A stretch of 64,000 nt of DNA from assembly GCA_944548615.1 (NCBI GenBank), contig OX155973.1:22965386-23029385 (forward strand), given 5' to 3'. This DNA comes from Micropterix aruncella. Lineage: Eukaryota; Arthropoda; Insecta; Lepidoptera; Micropterigidae. Under the pieces are notes generated by a model. The model ran no database searches, had not been told where the DNA came from, and saw only the letters and a list, made by a program, of their open reading frames with translations. Below are positions 45,801-54,240 of the stretch, one piece after another (positions within the stretch are counted from its first letter, which is position 1; each line of letters starts with the position of its first letter). Made by a program: the position numbers and the translations under genes.

Positions 45801-46782
45801 CGCGTCCCAGCTGTGTTGCCATTTTCCTTTGGGATAAAATTAATCGGTCGAAAGCCAGACTTCGCAAACAAAAAAATGTGCTGCAACTTTTTAGACAATT
45901 TTGTAAATACATACTAACAATATGGTTTTTTCATGAATTCCCTCTTGTTATCTACTAATTAATCATGTTAGTCTTGTATATTATATATTTATATAATATA
46001 TATAGGGGCCGGTCGAAACGGTTACGCGTAAATCTGTCAAATGATGCAAAATGCCTATAGGCATTGTTGGCGTCCGACGGGTTAATGGAATTCCATTTCA
46101 ATTCTGTCGATCGAATGCAATAACAAGACACATACTTGAACACATGTTACATGCATATATTGTTGGTTTCTTCAGTAATCGATAGAGCGGACAGGAACCA
46201 TTCAATGAAACTTTCAATATGCGGCTACGAGATTCACTGGAAGGAGCAAGTTGCGACACATATTTACCACACACATACATATAAACACGTCATAGTCGGG
46301 TCGGTTGTAAGAGATTGTCGTATGATAATAAACCCGCCCATTGTAAGACTTCACAATAAAGAGTAGAAAAAACAACAAACAAACCTGAATAACTTCAGTA
46401 TGAGTTGGAATTTCAAATCCTATAAATTTTAATCAAAGGCAATGTCTTAGCTTTTTAAAAATGAGTCGTTTGCCTTTCTGTCGTTTGTTATTGCTCGAAT
46501 ATTTTCGTCCATGCGGTCAAGGATAGTTGAAAATAAAGTGTTTCTTTAAAGATGCTATTTCTGTGCTGGTGTTATCCCTTATAGCTTTTTGCGGTCTGGC
46601 ATTACAGTTAACGAGACGAGATAAGGAAGTGAAAAACTGTTAATTTTTATTACAGGGTAATCGATGGATTCGACGCGCTGGATGAGCTGGAAAAATTGCC
46701 CGTAAACCCAAAGAACTTTAAACCGCTTACCGAGACGACAATAACGTCTGTCACAATCCACGCTAACCCTTTAGCTGGTTAA
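36694..46782 (+). CDS. PPIL3: peptidyl-prolyl cis-trans isomerase-like 3 (cyclophilin), four exons
   Basis: Exons 36694-36834, 41685-41783, 45232-45350 and 46656-46782 join in frame to 161 codons plus stop, the usual PPIL3 length. The protein starts [18 protein letters not shown] and contains the cyclophilin core: [40 protein letters not shown], then [17 protein letters not shown] with the active-site Gln/Phe region, and a final [14 protein letters not shown]3 is a spliceosome-associated cyclophilin, catalysing prolyl isomerisation. All introns are GT-AG. Intron 1 (4850 bases) holds an RLE-LINE with a nested DNA transposon; introns 2 and 3 hold SINEs. The gene itself looks intact. Confidence 0.95.
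36943..37590. repeat. PPIL3 intron 1 segment duplicated at 3144
   Basis: Nearly the same sequence occurs at 3144-3783. It begins about 108 bases after exon 1 and continues into the LINE tail and transposon terminal repeat. Confidence 0.82.
37645..40358 (+). mobile_element. DD41D mariner-type DNA transposon with ~474-base inverted ends
   Basis: Flanked by TA duplications (37643-37644 and 40359-40360). Termini are TACAGGGTTTTCGGCAGACG and, reversed from the right, TACACGGTGTTCGGCAGACG. Inverted similarity continues for about 474 bases on each side (37645-38117; 39884-40358), far longer than typical mariner ends. The interior encodes a two-exon transposase with inactivating changes. Confidence 0.88.
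38548..39805 (+). pseudogene. DD41D Tc1/mariner-superfamily transposase, inactivated
   Basis: Exon 1 (38548-38914) encodes an N-terminal DUF4817/HTH-type DNA-binding domain ([20 protein letters not shown]). A GT-AG intron at 38915-39105 is likely; the codon just before the donor is TAA where a Gln codon would restore the reading, a probable nonsense mutation. Exon 2 encodes ILWTDESKF (first Asp). A one-base shift near 39467-39480 moves the second block (QHDGCPAH) into another frame. The third block [13 protein letters not shown] follows. I count 41 residues between second and third Asp, hence DD41D, a spacing known from rosa-type elements. It would cut and paste at TA if intact. Confidence 0.82.
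40552..41403 (-). pseudogene. RLE-LINE A ORF fragment, frameshifted at the C-terminus
   Basis: 283 codons open on the minus strand, with intact zinc knuckle and RPDITLYS...VELTVPWE nuclease core. After [10 protein letters not shown] the frame is disturbed relative to other copies ([13 protein letters not shown]), and it stops early at LVSPGK. It shares the RVGSKGK/HLTAKP subfamily markers with the copy at 4066-5070. Confidence 0.85.
41685..41783 (+). CDS. PPIL3: PPIL3 exon 2
   Basis: 33 codons ([20 protein letters not shown] and on to EELK). Acceptor TTTGGTCCTAG, donor GTTTGA; phase 0 on both sides. Confidence 0.95.
42047..42205 (-). mobile_element. RLE-LINE A 3' UTR fragment in PPIL3 intron 2
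   Basis: The reversed family tail followed by 3' UTR up to the stop region, with an internal loss of the CCACTGCTCACC block. At the site where the DD41D element inserted in the neighbouring copy, this one reads CATCATATATAATTATTAC with extra TA units. Confidence 0.82.
42206..42805. other. PPIL3 intron 2, AT-rich, nothing recognised
   Basis: Short open frames only. TTTGTATATCCCTTTGGCAG near 42313 resembles LINE-derived text but is too short to assign. Confidence 0.45.
42806..43015 (+). repeat. SINE-related composite, inverted relative of 44480-44660
   Basis: Starts with the SINE body string TGCAATAACAAGACACACAT, then CACTATAG-type junction and GGACACAATCGCTCCTGACA, which recurs reversed near 44600-44620. 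The inverted arms enclose about 1.4 kb. Confidence 0.6.
43080..43396 (+). repeat. 162-base tandem duplication
   Basis: Two consecutive copies (43080-43241 and 43242-43396) begin AACAAATCCAGAAAGAATTG and share GTCGAAACACAGCAATTAG. Differences are few, including small indels near the second end. Non-coding, in PPIL3 intron 2. Confidence 0.9.
43420..43472. repeat. 15-base repeat AGTACTATGTACAAT, three copies
   Basis: Copies at 43420-43434, 43435-43449 and 43458-43472. AGTACT and TGTACA are each self-complementary, so the run may fold. Confidence 0.85.
43473..44094. other. PPIL3 intron 2, nothing recognised
   Basis: AT-rich intron sequence with no supported gene. Confidence 0.5.
44100..44385 (-). 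mobile_element. tRNA-headed SINE, near full length
   Basis: On the minus strand the head has GGTCGCCTGATCTTACATTG and an RNA polymerase III B box, GGGTTCGATTCCCGGC. The body contains ATAACAAGACACACACTTAC, and the tail has ATAAACCCGCACATTG followed by CACAATAAAC and an A-rich end. Related pieces lie at 42806, 45755 and 46087. Confidence 0.78.
44480..44720 (-). repeat. SINE-related composite, inverted relative of 42806-43015
   Basis: Contains GTGCTGTCGTGCTCGCACGT and AGGAGCGATTGTGTCCACTA, the reverse of blocks at 42890-42960, then a SINE tail-like ACAATAAACCTGCCCATTG. Confidence 0.6.
44721..45231. other. PPIL3 intron 2, nothing recognised
   Basis: No supported feature between the SINE composite and exon 3. 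Confidence 0.5.
45232..45350 (+). CDS. PPIL3: PPIL3 exon 3
   Basis: Encodes [20 protein letters not shown] through MFGK (the last Lys codon is split AA/G). Acceptor TTTGTTGCAG, donor GTAAGT. Holds the catalytic-core MANNGPNTN and QFFFTY segments. Confidence 0.95.
45735..45870 (+). mobile_element. SINE head fragment in PPIL3 intron 3
   Basis: GCCTGATCGTACATTTTAAG followed by B box GGGTTCGCGTCCCAGC and TTTGGGATAAAATTAATCGG, collinear with the head of the SINE at 44100-44385 reversed. The body resumes at about 46087 after an insertion. Confidence 0.7.
45905..46086 (+). repeat. dispersed ~185-base repeat, copy 3, inserted in a SINE
   Basis: Third copy of the element at 10060 and 32642. It separates SINE head (to about 45870) from SINE body (from about 46087). 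Confidence 0.7.
46087..46370 (+). mobile_element. SINE body and tail, itself interrupted
   Basis: GAATGCAATAACAAGACACA (46113 on) matches the SINE body, and ATAATAAACCCGCCCATTG with CACAATAAAGAGTAG (46328-46365) is the tail. About 100 unrelated bases lie between. Confidence 0.7.
46656..46782 (+). CDS. PPIL3: PPIL3 exon 4 and stop
   Basis: Acceptor TTTTTATTACAG. Encodes [20 protein letters not shown] and the C-terminal [10 protein letters not shown], then TAA at 46780. No AATAAA is evident in the next 150 bases. Confidence 0.95.
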
Positions 46783-47249
46783 TCGTCGAATATTATACCA
46801 TAAGAAGAAAGTAACTGGTTATTTTATTTTAAAAAGCTGTTTCCTGGAATCATATCCCGAGACAGAGTGGTTGGCCCGATATCCCGCCCGTTAATCTGGA
46901 AGAACCAACTAAATGTACTTACATCGTACTAACATTCTAGCAAAAGCGACGATAAAAATTGTGTACATGAGCATTGTCAAATTCTTATGTAATGAATTAC
47001 AATTTATATTTGTATAATCGCGCAGATAACTCACTACCCAAATTGAAACAAATGAGTAAAAAAAAACTCTCGAACTGATTTGCCTGCTGAATGAAAGAGG
47101 TATTGCAATACAAATTTCGCTGCAAACGCAGTTTTCGTTGCCTTTCTTACCAACTGCATCAACCCGCATCTTAACACCAAGTAAAACCCACATCTGCAGG
47201 TGGGAGAACAACGGACGACGCGGGACACAGGTCAATCAGTGTTTCCTCT
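46783..47249. other. 3' flank of PPIL3, nothing recognised
   Basis: Minus-strand frames of up to 108 codons have no known domain. Confidence 0.45.
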
Positions 47250-47635
47250 ATTTTTAACACACTTTTATTACGTCGACCTTTATGTAACTAACTATGTAAG
47301 GAATCTAAGGTCATTAATTTAACCATCTTCCAAGGATCGTAGCGTCATGAAAATTGGCAGCTGTATGTAGTTCTGATGACAATACAATAATATGGTACTG
47401 TCGAACTGATCTGATGATGGAGTCGGAAGATATGAACTGGAACTTCATGATGGAACATCGTACCATAGCTGTGTTTGGACTTGTTAGAAAAGTCTTGGAA
47501 TGAACTTTGACCACGATTAGGTTTCAAGGTCTGATGATGATGCCGGAAGATAGGCACTGGCATTCCATGATGGAATATCCTATCATAGCCCAAAAGCGTG
47601 TTTTTAGTGTTTTTTTAAAACTATTAATTTATTCA
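47250..47635 (-). repeat. dispersed repeat with 120-base units, copy 2 (reversed)
   Basis: Reverse complement relative of 23602-24047: TTTTATTACGTCGACC, GGATCGTAGCGTCATGAAAA and CCATGATGGAATAT blocks. It extends to TTTAAAACTATTAATTTATT at the far end, which shows what lay at the BEL/Pao insertion site before insertion. Confidence 0.72.
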
Positions 47636-47749
47636 GTGTTGATCTTGACCGTTTTTGGCTCGATTCATAGCTTTAGACAAAACATGACCTCACCATTATT
47701 ATGTTCCTGAAACAAAACAACAGTCCATCACCTAAAAACAACCATCATC

Positions 47750-48060
47750 TCCGACTCAGATGAAGATGGAAATATCTATTTTGACCCCTCGAGACGATTA
47801 AGACCATTTCCAGATTGAAATCTGCCTGTGTGTGTATTCCTCCACGACAGCGCTCAAACGCTTTATCCGATTGAACTGAATTTGGCATGCATGCATTATT
47901 TGATCATGGCGAGAGCTGAAAAGATTGTTGAAATTGGTCCGCCAGAAGGAGCGTTAGTTATCCTTCAATCTCGAAATCTTGGACGTAGGTACTTGAAAAT
48001 CGGTAAACAGATGCGTCAATGGGCCGAAACCATATTGTGAAGTTTTGGTTGAAATATCTC
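47750..48060 (-). repeat. dispersed repeat, copy 2 (see 13866)
   Basis: Reverse relative of 13866-14080, containing GTGTATTCCTCCACGACAGC. Non-coding. Confidence 0.6.
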
Positions 48061-48189
48061 TTATATAGTTTTTAAATTCCGCTGTATTTAAGAAAATACT
48101 ACATATTGAAAAATAGCCATTTTAATACTACGGAAATACTAGAAAAATATCGATTATGAAAAAATAATGATCGATGGAAATACTAGAAA

Positions 48190-48735
48190 AAGGCCGATTC
48201 GGTCTCTAAGCAGTATAAATTCCCTGAAAGTCTCGGATGCACAGCCTTGCGTCCAGATATAACTCTTTACTCTCTATCTTGGAAGATGGCCCTTATGGTA
48301 GAATTAACTTCCATGGGAATCAAATATCCCAAAAGACCACGAGTACAAATTAAATAAATACCATGATCTCGCAAATGCCCTCACCAGGAACGGCTTCACT
48401 GTTCACCTTCACGCGGTGGAAGTTGGCGCTCGTGGCCTGCCAGCTAAATCTCTGTTTCACCTTTTTAAAGATCTTGGTCTCTCCAGGAAAATAATCAACT
48501 CCTTAGAAAAATTATCTAAAACCGCGATTTCCGCATCTCAAATTCTATTGCTTTGAAGGGGGAGTGAATGGGTGGTAAGGTGAACACTCACATGTGGCAA
48601 GACAGCTGTCCTAAACCTACCACAGCCGGTCGTTAGTCCGGAATCCACTGCTCACCCCCAGAAGGTGTAATAACACTATATGATGGGCTCGACTTCGGTT
48701 GGTGAATTCCATGGCAGCTCCGTTTGTATTTTATT
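48190..48735 (+). pseudogene. RLE-LINE A fragment within block B, copy 1
   Basis: Starts in the endonuclease coding region ([15 protein letters not shown]) and ends at the family terminus. The frame is broken at TTCCATGG (two bases lost from ACTGTTCC) and by a TGA in place of TGG in the final LLWLRR segment. Confidence 0.85.
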
Positions 48736-48761
48736 TTATTTATTTGCGATCATAATCACTA

Positions 48762-48777
48762 TGGGGGGGGGGGGGGC
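48762..48777. repeat. poly-G run in block B, copy 1
   Basis: About 15 consecutive G, followed by GG-rich sequence (TTGGTGGGTGGGGAGT). The duplicate at 53005 has a similar run. Such sequence can form G-quadruplexes. Confidence 0.8.
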
Positions 48778-49359
48778 TAGTTGGTGGGTGGGGAGTCTTA
48801 GGGTGAGATAATCGTTTTTTTACCACTTGTGGGGTTATAGAAATAATAAATAAAACCTATGTGATTTTATTTATTTTTTCCGCATTAATTTATAATTGGC
48901 CAGGGGCGTGGGTATTTTCTTTTAACAGCCCATGATAAAAATAACTTTGGGAATCCCTGACATAGATGGAGAATAACCTAGGTGGGGTGAGAGCGAATAT
49001 TAGAGAGAAAAAGGAGGAGACTGACATAGGGAACAAAAATCAAGGTGGGGTGAGAGCGAATAGTAGAGAGAAAAAGCCTGCACTACATACATCTTACTGA
49101 ACACGTACGCAAAACACCCGCTAACACATCGGAGAATGTATCCTTTTTGGGAGCTTAATTAATAAAGAGTATATACAACAGAGTTTAGTATCAAACAATG
49201 AAAAACATATTTGCAGAAAGGTGCAGTATCGACACCTTCTACCTCTTTACAAAACAACTACTCCATTGAGCGATTATTATTAACGCAATGGTAACAGTAC
49301 ATTCTGATCCAATGTTTGTCTATAAATGCATATGCCTTGGCATGGCATTTACTTTGCCA

Positions 49360-49765
49360 TCCATCATCATCAGCCCGTAGATGCCCAATGTTGGACATAA
49401 GTCTACCCCGCGGCATGCCATGACGAATGGTCTTGAGCCACCTTCTACCACCTACTTCTGGAAATATCGGTCCATCTCCATTCGAGGACCTTTTCCCCCC
49501 AACGGTTTTCTGTCCTGCAAACTATATGGACTGCCTATCGTCTTTTCAAGTTGTTGATTTTACGAGCCTTGTCAGTGACCTTGGTTCTTCTGCGAATTTT
49601 CTCGTTTCAGATACTATTACACAGTGAAACTCCAAGCATAATTCTCTTCCATGTGTCATAGCGCGACTTTGAGCTTGTGTATAATGCCAATTGTAAGCGA
49701 CCACGCCTCAGTGCCGTATGTCATCACTGTCAACATGCTTTGATTATAGACTTTTGTCTTGAGGC
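49360..49765 (-). pseudogene. RTE-type LINE C-terminal remnant, block B copy 1
   Basis: The minus strand carries the RTE ORF2 C-terminus in pieces, matching the order seen at 27030-28021, and ends in (ATC)n/(GAT)n at about 49362-49372. Broken by indels. Confidence 0.78.
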
Positions 49766-49811
49766 TAATAGTTTTTAAATTCCGCTGTATTTAAGAAAAT
49801 ACTACATCATA

Positions 49812-52241
49812 TTGAAAAATAGCCATTTTAATACTACGGAAATACTAGAAAAATATCGAGTAAAGAGGAAGCCGTCGGGCTCTACTCCGGGTCCCGATGG
49901 TATTCCCTATTTAGTATACAAAAAATGCCCCTGCCTTCTGCAATATTTAGGATCCATCTTCCGAAATATATGGAATAGCGGTGTAGTCCCACAGAATTTT
50001 GGCCGAGCGACAGTCATCTTAATTCCGAAGGTCCCAGTTTGCACCGGACCAAAGGACGCTCGGCCCATTGCTCTCACAGACACTGTGGCCAAAATCTTTT
50101 TTAGCATAGTCCACACGAGGATGAGCGAATTCATGCACCGGAATGAGTACCTCGGAGTATCAGTTCAAAAAGGCTTCATGCGTGGCGTCTCGGGCTGCCT
50201 CGAGCACAATTCTCTCCTGGCTGCTGCCATCAAGGATGCGAGACAGCACGAACGCCAAATCAATGTATGCTGGCTCGACCTAGAGAATGCCTTTGGGTCA
50301 GTCCGACACAGTCTCCTCCACTTTGCACTCCGCTGGTACAACTTCCCACCAGTCGTGCGTGACATTGTAGCCTCCTACTACAACTGTCTGACTTTCCATG
50401 TTAAAACGCAAGAATGGACTACCCGCTCTATACCATATTCAATTGGACTATTTCAGGGCTGTTGCCTCTCCCCAACGATTTTTAATATAGTTTTTAATAT
50501 ACTGCTGGAAAGCCTGACCCAGTTTGACAAGAAGTGGGGCTACCGTTTTAAAACAGACGGCCAATACACCTCGTCGTGCCTCGCTTTTGCCGACGACCTA
50601 ACTTTCATCACCAGAAGCCCCAAGCAGCTTTCCCTGCTATTACAGAAAGTGGAGCTTTTCTGCGACTGGTCAGGCTGTATAAAAGTGAAGCCCTCCAAAT
50701 GTTTTTGCCTTGGACTCGCCCGCATGGGCACAAAATTTACATCCTATGACCCCAAATTGGTCTATAAGGGCTCTAATATCTCCCTTATAGACCCAAACAA
50801 TCATTTCAAATTCCTCGGCAGAAAAATCACCCATCAGGGAAAAGACGTCTCGGGCGATCATGTTATAGAGCATTTCAAAAGTTGCCTGGCGAAAATAGAT
50901 GCCTTGCTAATTTCTGGCCCTCGTAAGGCCTGGATCTATGACAATTATCTAACGTCACATTTGTCATGGCCCTTTCTTATTTACGATTTTACCAAAACCC
51001 AACTGTCCCGTCTAGATGCGCTGGTGACAGCTAGTTTAAAATCCTGGCTGTCCTTAGCCAAACCAGCTGACCCCTCGACTCTCTTCAGGTCCAAACAAAA
51101 TTTTGGGCTAGCGCTTAAACTGCCCTCTCTGCTCTACGCCAACTCCAGAATAACCAAAAATTCGATTCTGTGCAATTCCAAAGATCCGGCAATATCGAAG
51201 CACGTAATAAGTGGCCGTAGTGATTCAAATGATCTACAAGCCCGCGTAGACTTCCACAAAAAGTTCCTTACTGGAATCAGCCAGAATGGCACTGGTCTGG
51301 GGTATGGCAGTACAACCACGAGCGACGTGGACTTGAAGAAGTCTCTTTTGCGGGGAGATTACGACAGCAAGAGTATGGCTCATGCTATTGGCCTTCAATG
51401 CCAGAATGATTGGACAACAATTGGGGACTTTTGCATTCCGCCTCCAATGCACTGGAAGGTAATGCTCTATGACTGGACGCCAGAGATGCTGAAATTTTAT
51501 TTGAATGCCTTTCAGCATACACTTCCAGACCCCAGTAACCTCGCTCGTTGGAGCTTTGCCGAGGATAGTTCTTGTCCCCTCTGTAGCAATACCCCTTGCA
51601 CAGCTAGACACATTCTAGCTGGCTGCAAGGTGGCCTTAGATCAAGGACGGTACACTTACCGCCATGACAAAGTTCTCGCTGTTATTCGCGAGGTAATTAG
51701 TCTCTCAGTGGCTCGTGCCAACAAGGGTTTGACAGTATCCTCCAAACCCCCAATACAGTTTGTGCGGGATGGCTCTAAAGGCAAAAAACATTTAACTACA
51801 AAACCTTTCTCAATAATCGAGAAAGCTACAGATTGGATTCTGGAGGTTGATTCGGTCTCTAAGCAGTATAAATTCCCTGAAAGTCTCGGATGCACAGCCC
51901 TCCGTCCAGATATAACTCTTTACTCTCTATCTCGGAAGGTGGCTCTTATTGTAGAATTAACTGTTCCATGGGAATCAAATATCCCAAAAGACCACGAGTA
52001 CAAATTAAATAAATACTATGATCTTGCAAATGCCGTAACCCGGAACGGCTTCACTGTTCACCTTCACGCGGTGGAAGTTGGCGCTCGTGGCCTGCCAGCT
52101 AAATCTCTATTTCACCTCTTTAAAGATCTTGGCCTTTCCAGAAAAATAATCAACTCTTTCTTAGAAAAATTATCTAAAACTGCGATTTGCGCATCTCAAA
52201 TTCTATGGCTTCGAAGGGGGAGTGAATGGGTGGCAAGGTGA
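49812..52241 (+). CDS. RLE-LINE A reverse transcriptase-endonuclease (5'-truncated)
   Basis: 809 codons; the first ~15 (including the Met) come from flanking part A, not the element. Reverse transcriptase: GPDGIPYLVYK (about 27-37), ARPIALTDTVAKIF (about 83-96), CWLDLENAFGSV with D156, GLFQGCCLSP (about 214-223), FADD at 259-262. A zinc knuckle [18 protein letters not shown] lies at about 587-604. The restriction-like endonuclease has RPD near 697-699 and VELTVPWE after it. The C-terminus is [11 protein letters not shown]. Layout RT-knuckle-RLE is that of R2-superfamily LINEs, which integrate by target-primed reverse transcription. The frame is fully open, implying recent insertion; lacking its N-terminus, it is probably not competent. 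Confidence 0.88.
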   Translation: MKNSHFNTTEILEKYRVKRKPSGSTPGPDGIPYLVYKKCPCLLQYLGSIFRNIWNSGVVPQNFGRATVILIPKVPVCTGPKDARPIALTDTVAKIFFSIVHTRMSEFMHRNEYLGVSVQKGFMRGVSGCLEHNSLLAAAIKDARQHERQINVCWLDLENAFGSVRHSLLHFALRWYNFPPVVRDIVASYYNCLTFHVKTQEWTTRSIPYSIGLFQGCCLSPTIFNIVFNILLESLTQFDKKWGYRFKTDGQYTSSCLAFADDLTFITRSPKQLSLLLQKVELFCDWSGCIKVKPSKCFCLGLARMGTKFTSYDPKLVYKGSNISLIDPNNHFKFLGRKITHQGKDVSGDHVIEHFKSCLAKIDALLISGPRKAWIYDNYLTSHLSWPFLIYDFTKTQLSRLDALVTASLKSWLSLAKPADPSTLFRSKQNFGLALKLPSLLYANSRITKNSILCNSKDPAISKHVISGRSDSNDLQARVDFHKKFLTGISQNGTGLGYGSTTTSDVDLKKSLLRGDYDSKSMAHAIGLQCQNDWTTIGDFCIPPPMHWKVMLYDWTPEMLKFYLNAFQHTLPDPSNLARWSFAEDSSCPLCSNTPCTARHILAGCKVALDQGRYTYRHDKVLAVIREVISLSVARANKGLTVSSKPPIQFVRDGSKGKKHLTTKPFSIIEKATDWILEVDSVSKQYKFPESLGCTALRPDITLYSLSRKVALIVELTVPWESNIPKDHEYKLNKYYDLANAVTRNGFTVHLHAVEVGARGLPAKSLFHLFKDLGLSRKIINSFLEKLSKTAICASQILWLRRGSEWVAR

Positions 52242-52391
52242 ACGCTCACATGTGGCAAGACAGCTGTCCTAAACCTACCACAGCCGGTTCGTAAGTCCGG
52301 AATCCACTGCTCACCCCCCAGAAGTGTAAAAATAGTATTATGATGGGCCCGACTCCGGTCGGTGAATTCCATGGCAGCTCCGTTTGTATTT
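49859..52391 (+). mobile_element. RLE-LINE A, longest copy (RT to 3' end)
   Basis: Inserted between parts A and B of the duplicated block: left junction AAATATCGA|GTAAAG, right junction GTATTT|ATTATGAAA. Comparison with the uninterrupted join at 48153 leaves at most one shared base, so essentially no target duplication. It is still 5'-truncated, lacking the N-terminal region. Confidence 0.9.
52242..52391 (+). other. RLE-LINE A 3' UTR with terminal hairpin
   Basis: All copies share this ~150-base region: TCACATGTGGCAAGACAGCT, a CCACTGCTCACCCCC block, then GGGCCCGACTCCGGTCGG, whose CCGAC/GTCGG can form a five-pair stem, then GAATTCCATGGCAGCTCCG. The constancy of the last ~50 bases across fragments suggests the reverse transcriptase recognises it. 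There is no poly(A); tails read TTTGTATTT(A). Confidence 0.75.
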
Positions 52392-54002
52392 ATTATGAAA
52401 AAATAATGATCGATGGAAATACTAGAAAAAGGTTGATTCGGTCTCTAAGCAGTATAAATTCCCTGAAAGTCTCGGATGCACAGCCTTGCGTCCAGATATA
52501 ACTCTTTACTCTCTATCTTGGAAGATGGCCCTTATGGTAGAATTAACTGTTCCATGGGAATCAAATATCCCAAAAGACCACGAGTACAAATTAAATAAAT
52601 ACCATGATCTCGCAAATGCCGTCACCAGGAACGGCTTCACTGTTCACCTTCACGCTGTGGAAGTTAGCGCTTGTGGCCTGCCAGCTAAATCTCTGTTTCA
52701 CCTTTTTAAAGATCTTGGTCTCTCCAGGAAAATAATCAACTCCTTAGAAAAATTATCTAAAACCGCGATTTCTGCATCTCAAATTCTATTGCTTTGAAGG
52801 GGGAGTGAATGGGTGGTAAGGTGAACGCTCACATGTGGCAAGACAGCTGTCCTAAACCTACCACAGCCGGTCGTTAGTCCGGAATCCACTGCTCACCCCC
52901 AGAAGGTGTAATAACACTATATGATGGGCTCGACTTCGGTTGTTGAATTCCATGGCAGCTCCGTTTGTATTTTATTTTATTTATTTGCGATCATAATCAC
53001 TATGGGGGGGGGGGGGGCTAGTTGGTGGGTGGGGAGTCTTAGGGTGAGATAATCGTTTTTTTACCACTTGTGGGGTTATAGAAATAATAAATAAAACCTA
53101 TGTGATTTTATTTATTTTTTCCGCATTAATTTATAATTGGCCAGGGGCGTGGGTATTTTCTTTTAACAGCCCATGATAAAAATAACTTTGGGAATCCCTG
53201 ACATAGATGGAGAATAACCTAGGTGGGGTGAGAGCGAATATTAGAGAGAAAAAGGAGGAGACTGACATAGGGAACAAAAATCAAGGTGGGGTGAGAGCGA
53301 ATAGTAGAGAGAAAAAGCCTGCACTACATACATCTTACTGAACACGTACGCAAAACACCCGCTAACACATCGGAGAATGTATCCTTTTTGGGAGCTTAAT
53401 TAATAAAGAGTATATACAACAGAGTTTAGTATCAAACAATGAAAAACATATTTGCAGAAAGGTGCAGTATCGACACCTTCTACCTCTTTACAAAACAACT
53501 ACTCCATTGAGCGATTATTATTAACGCAATGGTAACAGTACATTCTGATCCAATGTTTGTCTATAAATGCATATGCCTTGGCATGGCATTTACTTTGCCA
53601 TCCATCATCATCAGCCCGTAGATGCCCAATGTTGGACATAAGTCTACCCCGCGGCATGCCATGACGAATGGTCTTGAGCCACCTTCTACCACCTACTTCT
53701 GGAAATATCGGTCCATCTCCATTCGAGGACCTTTTCCCCCCAACGGTTTTCTGTCCTGCAAACTATATGGACTGCCTATCGCCTTTTCAAGTTGTTGATT
53801 TTACGAGCCTTGTCAGTGACCTTGGTTCTTCTGCGAATTTTCTCGTTTCGGATACTATTACACAGTGAAACTCCAAGCATAATTCTCTTCCTTGTGTCAT
53901 TGCGCGACTTTGAGCTTGTGTATAATGCCAATTGTAAGCGACCACGCCTCAGTGCCGTATGTCATCACTGTCAACATGCTTTGATTATAGACTTTTGTCT
54001 TG
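52392..54002 (+). repeat. duplicated block B, second copy
   Basis: Matches 48154-49763 at a constant offset near 4238 bases, including the RLE-LINE fragment (about 52430-52975), the poly-G run and the RTE remnant. Similarity stops at CTTTTGTCTTGA; here the RTE remnant continues, in copy 1 it gives way to part A. Confidence 0.88.
52430..52975 (+). pseudogene. RLE-LINE A fragment within block B, copy 2
   Basis: The same fragment as at 48190, but with ACTGTTCCATGG intact, so the frame is open for 103 codons (52486-52797). Both copies share the TGA near LLL and the lost Phe in INSLEK, so they predate the duplication. Confidence 0.85.
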
Positions 54003-54240
54003 AAGCTCTGCAGTATTTGTGACGAGAAGATATGGCGAAGTTTCCCGAACGCTGCCTAACCCAATTGGACTCGCCGGCAGACCTGCTTGTCGAAGTTGTC
54101 TCCTTAGTTGGAGCGTCATAGCCAAATAAACATACTGGTCGTCAGCTTCAATATCATTCGACATGGGTGCGACATGGGCATGTGAGGGACCACCCCTCAC
54201 TAGACTCCAAGTTATTCGGTGTGAGGTGGTGGTGTCAACT
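53600..54240 (-). pseudogene. RTE-type LINE remnant, block B copy 2 and beyond
   Basis: Minus strand, longer than copy 1: it adds upstream coding pieces including a tail of the reverse transcriptase near 54040-54200 (ADDQYVYLAMTLQLRRQ-like, usual YVYLG.T.QLGR). Confidence 0.78.

Larger units (their letters stand above)
48065..49763 (+). repeat. duplicated block A-B, first copy (empty insertion site)
   Basis: Part A (48065-48153) recurs at about 49766-49858, and part B (48154-49763) recurs at 52392-54002. In this first copy A and B are joined directly at AAATATCGATTATGAAAA. In the second they are separated by an RLE-LINE. Confidence 0.85.
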
